Origin: XYB2-FULL-45-11 sp964355525
Lineage (GTDB): Bacteria; Patescibacteriota; Patescibacteriia; UBA9934; GWF2-40-263
Direction of reading: 5' to 3'
NCBI GenBank assembly: GCA_964355525.1
Contig: CAYHDY010000036.1
Location: 1-10,699 of the forward strand
Length of the DNA: 10,699 nt
Positions 6,870 through 10,699 of this stretch are shown here, piece after piece. Within the stretch, counting starts at the first letter, position 1. Each line of letters opens with the position of its first letter. A program made the translations under genes and the position numbers. Below the pieces are notes generated by a model. It did not search any database. It was not told the DNA's origin and was given only the letters and a program-made list of their open reading frames with translations.

Positions 6870-8753
6870 ATGACGATTGCTGAAATTCGAGAACGATACC
6901 TGAAATTTTTTGCGGAACGTGGACATGCGATTATTTCGTCTTCTTCTTTAGTTCCGGAAAATGATCCAACAACGTTGTTTACCGGTTCCGGGATGCAGCC
7001 CATGATCTCGTACTTACTTGGAGCACCGCATCCGAGAGGAGTCCGAATTGCAGATTCTCAAAAATGTTTTCGTTCCCAGGATATTGATGAAGTTGGAGAT
7101 AATCGTCACACAACGTTTTTTGAAATGCTCGGTAACTGGTCTTTGGGCGATTACTTTAAAAAAGAACAGATTGCCTGGATGTTCGAGTTTTTGATACAGG
7201 AATTGAAACTTGACCCGAGTCATCTTTATGTAACGGTTTTTCGAGGAAATGATGTGATTGCTCGCGATGAAGAATCTGTTTCTCTTTGGAAAGAACAATT
7301 TCAATCCGTTGGAATCGACGCAAAGGATGTGGATTTTGCTGAACGTGACGGAATGAATGACGGACGAATTTTTTATTATAATGAAAAGAAAAACTGGTGG
7401 AGTCGATCTGGAACTCCGGATCGAATGCCAGTCGGTGAGCCGGGGGGTCCGGATACGGAAATGTTTTGGGATTTTGGCATCGATCATCATTTTCATGAAG
7501 AATCGATGTGGAAAGATGAGCCTTGCCATGTAAATTGCGATTGTGGACGATTTGCTGAAATCGGGAACAATGTGTTCATGCAATATCAAAAAACAGAAAC
7601 AGGATTTATCGAACTTCCCCAAAAGAACGTAGATTTTGGGGGAGGACTTGAACGTATCGCCTTTGCCACCAATAATGATCCAGACATGTTTCGCATTGAT
7701 GTTTTTGCTTCGGCGTTAAAGTCATTGGAATCAAAATCCGGAAAAACATATGCGTCAGACAGCAAGGAGGTTTATCCGTTTCGTGTAATTGTTGATCATC
7801 TTCGCGCTGCAACGTTCTTGATTGGAGATGGAGTGTTTCCATCCAATAAAGATCAGGGGTATTTTGTCCGTCGTTTGATTCGTCGTGCCGTGCGCTTTGC
7901 AAATCAATTAGGAATTCAGGAAGAGATTTGTGCAACAATCGGTTCATGCTTTATCGATGTTTATCACGATGCGTATTCGAATCTCGAAAACCAACGTGAA
8001 TCGATTTTAAATGAGTTGATAAAGGAAGAACGAAAATTCAAGGTAACGCTTCAACAAGGAGTAAAAAGATTTGAGGAGCTTGTTAAGCAATCGGATCAAA
8101 AGATGATTTCTGGAACGGATGCGTTTGATTTACTTCAATCCTACGGGTTTCCGATCGAACTTACGGAAGAACTTGCGAAAGAGCGTAACATGACAGTTGA
8201 TATTGAAACATTCAAGACAGAAAAAGAAAAACATCAAGCTCTCTCTCGCGCAGGTTCAGAGCAAAAGTTTAAGGGTGGACTTGCAGATCATTCGGACATG
8301 AGTGTGAAATATCACACAGCAACACACTTACTGCACGCAGCACTCCGAAAAGTTCTTGGAGACACCGTGACACAAAAAGGAAGTAATATTACTCCAGAGC
8401 GCATGCGATTCGACTTTCCGTATCCAGAAAAACTTACGGATGAACATGTTAAACAGGTAGAAGATATCGTAAATTCGGCGATTACTCAAAAATTAGACGT
8501 AAACTTTGAAATGCTGACGCTTGATGAAGCGAAAACACGTGGAGCGATCGGGTTGTTCACAGATAAGTATGCGGAGGTTGGGGATAAGGTTAAGGTGTAT
8601 TTTGTCGGGAGTGAAGCATCGGGAAATGCCTTCTCGAGTGAGGTTTGCGGGGGGCCACACGTTCAAAATACGGGTGACATGGGAAAATTCAGGATTTTGA
8701 AGGAAGAATCCATTGGTTCTGGACTTAGACGCATCAAAGCTGTTTTGGAGTAA
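6870..8753 (+). CDS. alaS: Alanyl-tRNA synthetase, short form without C-Ala domain
   Basis: Class II synthetase charging tRNA-Ala (627 aa, against about 875 in E. coli). The catalytic core begins at once with MTIAEIRERYLKFFAERGH. Motif 2 surrounds QKCFRSQDIDEVGDNRHTTF and FFEMLGNWSLGDYF. Motif 3 is GGGLERIAFA (257-266), and GVFPSNKDQGYFVRRLIRRAVR (321-342) starts the tRNA-recognition part. The editing domain keeps all four zinc ligands: His482 and His486 (HTATH), Cys593 and His597 (CGGPH). The protein stops right after this domain (GSGLRRIKAVLE), so the oligomerising, tRNA-elbow-binding C-Ala domain is missing. The stretch between recognition helices and editing domain is also short. An extra His/Cys-rich segment (HHFH at 206-209, CHVNCDC at 219-225) may bind metal. 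Upstream GTG (6837) and ATG (6846) starts would add 11 or 8 unconserved residues; 6870 matches the family start. No Shine-Dalgarno sequence. Confidence 0.95.
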   Translation: MTIAEIRERYLKFFAERGHAIISSSSLVPENDPTTLFTGSGMQPMISYLLGAPHPRGVRIADSQKCFRSQDIDEVGDNRHTTFFEMLGNWSLGDYFKKEQIAWMFEFLIQELKLDPSHLYVTVFRGNDVIARDEESVSLWKEQFQSVGIDAKDVDFAERDGMNDGRIFYYNEKKNWWSRSGTPDRMPVGEPGGPDTEMFWDFGIDHHFHEESMWKDEPCHVNCDCGRFAEIGNNVFMQYQKTETGFIELPQKNVDFGGGLERIAFATNNDPDMFRIDVFASALKSLESKSGKTYASDSKEVYPFRVIVDHLRAATFLIGDGVFPSNKDQGYFVRRLIRRAVRFANQLGIQEEICATIGSCFIDVYHDAYSNLENQRESILNELIKEERKFKVTLQQGVKRFEELVKQSDQKMISGTDAFDLLQSYGFPIELTEELAKERNMTVDIETFKTEKEKHQALSRAGSEQKFKGGLADHSDMSVKYHTATHLLHAALRKVLGDTVTQKGSNITPERMRFDFPYPEKLTDEHVKQVEDIVNSAITQKLDVNFEMLTLDEAKTRGAIGLFTDKYAEVGDKVKVYFVGSEASGNAFSSEVCGGPHVQNTGDMGKFRILKEESIGSGLRRIKAVLE

Positions 8754-8807
8754 AGAGGACTTATTTTAGCAAAATTTATTCATTCAAACTTATCCACGAG
8801 TGGTTTC

Positions 8808-8836
8808 TTGACAGGATTCAGGAAAACACATAAAAT
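8808..8836 (+). promoter_or_regulatory. Sigma70-type promoter of the infA ribosomal operon
   Basis: A perfect TTGACA (-35) at 8808-8813, a 17-nt spacer, and TAAAAT (-10, 5 of 6) at 8831-8836 lie in the 159-nt gap between alaS and infA. This is the strongest promoter match in the window. Transcription would start near 8843, leaving a 5' leader of about 70 nt before infA. I see no clear intrinsic terminator for alaS in this gap. Confidence 0.75.
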
Positions 8837-8883
8837 ACCGGCGCCTCAGAAATGTATTTTTCCGTGCTATTTACAGAAAAAAC

Positions 8884-8892
8884 TGTTAGCAT
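8884..8892 (+). promoter_or_regulatory. Possible second, extended -10 promoter close to infA
   Basis: TGT followed by TAGCAT at 8884-8892 fits an extended -10 (TGn plus 4 of 6 of TATAAT). No good -35 stands at 17 nt, though TTTACA occurs at 8870-8875. The start would be near 8899, about 14 nt before the infA ATG. This is weak evidence. Confidence 0.2.
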
Positions 8893-8912
8893 GACGCAGG
8901 TCAATTGAACCT

Positions 8913-9134
8913 ATGAGTCAGGAAACAAAAGATTTTATTGAAATGCGAGGCACGGTGGAAGAACTTCTACCATCTGCAAATTTCAAAGTTAAATTAGAAA
9001 ACGGACAAACGATCATCGGTTATCTATCGGGGAAGATGCGAAAATTTCGCATCCGTATTCTTCCGGGAGATGATGTGAAGGTTGAAATCAGTCCGTACGA
9101 TCTGACCAAAGGTCGGGTTACGTACCGTTATTAA
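8913..9134 (+). CDS. infA: Translation initiation factor IF-1
   Basis: Single OB-fold protein (73 aa, the normal length) that blocks the A site of the 30S subunit during initiation. It is recognised by IEMRGTVEELLPSANFKVKLENG, HI-type strand replaced by IIGYLSGKMRKFRIRILPGDDVKVEISPYD, and the end LTKGRVTYRY, all typical of IF-1. It opens the ribosomal protein cluster, in place of the secY-adk-map genes that often come before it. Only a weak AGGT lies about 11 nt upstream of the ATG, and the leader from the main promoter is about 70 nt. Confidence 0.97.
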   Translation: MSQETKDFIEMRGTVEELLPSANFKVKLENGQTIIGYLSGKMRKFRIRILPGDDVKVEISPYDLTKGRVTYRY

Positions 9135-9141
9135 CGGAATC

Positions 9142-9168
9142 AACATCATCGATTTTATCGATGGTGTT
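9142..9168 (+). promoter_or_regulatory. Hairpin between infA and rpmJ
   Basis: AACATCATCGAT (9142-9153) and ATCGATGGTGTT (9157-9168) pair over 12 bp with one G-U wobble around a 3-nt TTT loop. The stem begins 7 nt after the infA stop and ends 8 nt before the rpmJ ATG, where a ribosome-binding site should be. No U-run follows, so it is not a normal intrinsic terminator. Possible roles are translational control or mRNA processing and stability. Confidence 0.5.
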
Positions 9169-9176
9169 TATGCATT

Positions 9177-9290
9177 ATGAAAGTGAGAGCCTCCGCAAAA
9201 AAAATTTGTAAAGATTGTATGGTCACACGACGAAAGGGTCGAGTGGTCGTTATTTGTAAAAACCCGAAGCATAAACAACGTCAGGGCTAA
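9177..9290 (+). CDS. rpmJ: 50S ribosomal protein L36 (bL36)
   Basis: Small zinc-ribbon protein of the large subunit (37 aa, normal length). It begins MKVRASAKKICKDC and ends KNPKHKQRQG. The zinc ligands Cys11, Cys14, Cys27 and His32 are all present, so this is the zinc-binding C+ form. It lies 42 nt after infA and 20 nt before rpsM, the usual order of this operon. A hairpin ends 8 nt before its ATG and no Shine-Dalgarno sequence is visible, so translation may depend on ribosomes arriving from infA. Confidence 0.96.
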   Translation: MKVRASAKKICKDCMVTRRKGRVVVICKNPKHKQRQG

Positions 9291-9310
9291 CCGCTCAATT
9301 ATTTTTCCTT

Positions 9311-9697
9311 ATGGCACGTATTGCTGGAGTTAACATCCCTTTGAACAAACACATCGTGATCGCCCTCACGTATGTTTATGGTGTCGGTCCAACCACCTCA
9401 AAAAACATCTTAAAACAAGCAAAGGTGAATGAGACCATTTTGACAAAAGATTTGACGGAAGACCAAGTCAAAGATATTCGTGATCTCCTTGAAAAAGGAC
9501 GTCGTCTCGAAGGTGACTTGCGACGTGATGTTCTTTCTAACGTGAAACGTTTGAAAGAAATCGGTGCGTACCGTGGAACACGACACGCAAGACATCTTCC
9601 TGTTCGTGGCCAACGTACTAAATCCAATTCACGCACTGTTCGCGGAAACGTCCGAAAGACAACCGGAAGTGGACGACGAGCTTTGACAAAGACATAA
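9311..9697 (+). CDS. rpsM: 30S ribosomal protein S13 (uS13)
   Basis: Head protein of the small subunit that contacts the P-site tRNA and the large subunit (128 aa, slightly longer than the usual 118-125). It is recognised by MARIAGVNIPLNKHIVIALTYVYGVG, the helix-two-turn-helix region around GRRLEGDLRRDV, and the basic tail with RHLPVRGQRTKSNSRTVRG. The start follows a pyrimidine-rich stretch (TTTTTCCTT) instead of a Shine-Dalgarno sequence. One nt separates its stop from rpsK. Confidence 0.98.
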   Translation: MARIAGVNIPLNKHIVIALTYVYGVGPTTSKNILKQAKVNETILTKDLTEDQVKDIRDLLEKGRRLEGDLRRDVLSNVKRLKEIGAYRGTRHARHLPVRGQRTKSNSRTVRGNVRKTTGSGRRALTKT

Positions 9698-9698
9698 T

Positions 9699-10094
9699 AT
9701 GGCTGTAACTAAATTGTCAAAATCGAAGAAAAAGAAAGCCGTGAAAGTGGTCACACAAGGGAATGTGTATGTTCAAGCGACATACAACAACACCATCATC
9801 ACTCTTACGGACTTGAATGGAAACACACTTGCTTGGTCGAGTGCTGGTAATTGCGGATTTAAAGGTCCGAAAAAAGCCACACCGTATGCAGCAGGAATGA
9901 TTGTAAAAGCAGCTGCAGATCGCGTGAAAGAAATCGGATTAAAAGAAGTGAATGTATTCGTTCGTGGCATAGGTGCCGGACGTGACGCGGCTGTCCGTGC
10001 ATTGAATGCGAACGGATTTCAAGTCCTCTCTATTAAAGATTTAACCCCGTTGCCTCATAATGGTTGTCGAGCACCGAAACCAAGACGCGTCTAA
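9699..10094 (+). CDS. rpsK: 30S ribosomal protein S11 (uS11)
   Basis: Platform protein of the small subunit beside the mRNA exit channel (131 aa, normal length). Typical segments are GNVYVQATYNNTIITLTDLNGN, WSSAGNCGFKGPKKATPYAA, VRGIGAGRDAAVRALNANGF and the C-terminal PLPHNGCRAPKPRRV. The N-terminus is lysine-rich (KLSKSKKKKAVK). It is 1 nt after rpsM and 3 nt before rpsD, so translation is probably coupled across all three. No Shine-Dalgarno sequence is visible; the bases before the ATG are GACATAAT. Confidence 0.98.
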   Translation: MAVTKLSKSKKKKAVKVVTQGNVYVQATYNNTIITLTDLNGNTLAWSSAGNCGFKGPKKATPYAAGMIVKAAADRVKEIGLKEVNVFVRGIGAGRDAAVRALNANGFQVLSIKDLTPLPHNGCRAPKPRRV

Positions 10095-10097
10095 TGT

Positions 10098-10699
10098 ATG
10101 GCAAAAAATAATACTCCCATCGTTAAACTCTCACGCCGTCTCGGTATTACTCTTGGAAAAGAAAAATACGTGCGTCGTCGACCGTATCCACCTGGTATTC
10201 ACGGGCCTAAACAGGCTTTACGAAAACCACGCCTTTCTTCCTATGGTTTACAGCTTTTAGAAAAACAAAAAGCGAAAGCTGTGTACGGACTTTTGGAAAA
10301 GCAATTTAGCCGATATTTTGAAAAAGCATCTGCCTCAAAAAGCAATACATCAGAATTAATGATTCAGTTGCTTGAAAAACGTCTTGATAACGTTGTTTAC
10401 AGACTTGGTTTCGCAAAAACACGAAAACAAGCACGACAACTCGTGGGACATGGATTTGTTCAGGTGAATGGTGAACTCGTGGATATTCCATCCTACGGAG
10501 TGAAAGTCGGGGAAGAAATTTCCGTCAAAGAATCCAAGAAAGAAAAGGGAATTGTGAAGACGATGGCTGATTTTCACAAACAGACGCAAATTCCAAAGTG
10601 GCTTGATTCAGATATTGCCGCACTGAAGGGGAAAATTACAGGTGAACCGCAATTGGACGATGTAGAGAAAGTATTCGATCCAAGACTCATCGTCGAATT
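10098..10699 (+). CDS. rpsD: 30S ribosomal protein S4 (uS4), cut at window end
   Basis: Primary 16S-binding protein that starts assembly of the 30S body and, in many bacteria, represses its own operon. 200 residues are seen and the frame is open at the right edge after FDPRLIVE; family members end a few residues later, so nearly all is present. It has KLSRRLGI at the N-terminus, the RKPRLSSYGLQLLEKQKAK segment, and the S4 RNA-binding domain (RLDNVVYRLGFAKTRKQARQLV, then GFVQVNGELVDIPSY). The N-terminal part has no cysteines, so this is a zinc-free form. It starts 3 nt after rpsK; the ATG overlapping the rpsK stop (10094) reaches a stop after five codons and is not used. rpoA and rplQ would normally follow. 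Confidence 0.97.
   Translation, partial: MAKNNTPIVKLSRRLGITLGKEKYVRRRPYPPGIHGPKQALRKPRLSSYGLQLLEKQKAKAVYGLLEKQFSRYFEKASASKSNTSELMIQLLEKRLDNVVYRLGFAKTRKQARQLVGHGFVQVNGELVDIPSYGVKVGEEISVKESKKEKGIVKTMADFHKQTQIPKWLDSDIAALKGKITGEPQLDDVEKVFDPRLIVE

Noticed and set aside
7014..7622. 202-residue minus-strand frame opposite alaS
   Set aside because: It lies wholly inside the conserved synthetase core and shows no motif or ribosome-binding site.
8754..8780. ATTTTAGCAAAAT after alaS as a terminator
   Set aside because: The stem is 5 bp of A-T pairs with no GC content or proper U-run; too weak to call.
1..10699. High density of GATC/CGATCG as a possible uptake or methylation signal
   Set aside because: It is noticeable by eye, but Asp GAT and Ile ATC codons explain much of it, and I could not compute an expected frequency.

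Overview
The window looks like a chromosomal fragment of an uncultivated bacterium, most likely a member of the Patescibacteria (candidate phyla radiation). That is inferred from gene style, not from a marker tree. The signs are a shortened alanyl-tRNA synthetase that ends at the editing domain, a TRAM-less uracil methyltransferase, a compact TrmH/SpoU methyltransferase, a TSP3/PKD surface protein, very tight gene packing, and GC-rich palindromes inside genes. All genes read with UGA only as a stop, so the glycine-recoded Gracilibacteria/Absconditabacteria are unlikely. A run of exactly 100 Ns (2106-2205) marks a scaffold gap of unknown true size, so the two sides may be joined only by read pairs.

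Left of the gap, two genes lie on the minus strand. First transcribed is an Fe-S cluster-containing RNA uracil-C5 methyltransferase of the TrmA/RlmC/RlmD family. It is followed by era, the 30S-assembly GTPase, whose C-terminus runs off the left edge.

Right of the gap everything is on the plus strand. A tight run holds a SpoU/TrmH RNA methyltransferase (5' end lost in the gap), a family 2 glycosyltransferase, a PduL-type phosphotransacylase, a secreted membrane-anchored CARDB/TSP3/PKD protein, a MurJ/MviN-type lipid flippase and alaS. Spacings are 10, 5, -10, 1 and 41 nt, so the run could be one transcript mixing RNA modification, envelope building and acyl-CoA energy metabolism. After a 159-nt intergenic region with a near-consensus sigma70-type promoter comes the alpha-type ribosomal operon infA-rpmJ-rpsM-rpsK-rpsD, with rpsD cut a few residues before its end.

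The most unusual signal is around the gap. Three short palindromic elements of two families sit inside protein-coding sequence, each a whole number of codons long: two in the uracil methyltransferase and one in the SpoU methyltransferase. Removing each one on paper restores a normal-looking protein. They resemble, in principle, the protein-invading palindromic elements described in Rickettsia. A second general signal is that hardly any gene has a Shine-Dalgarno sequence, and several starts lie 7-10 nt downstream of a -10-like box, which would suit leaderless or SD-independent initiation. No CRISPR array, tRNA, rRNA, transposase or phage gene was seen.
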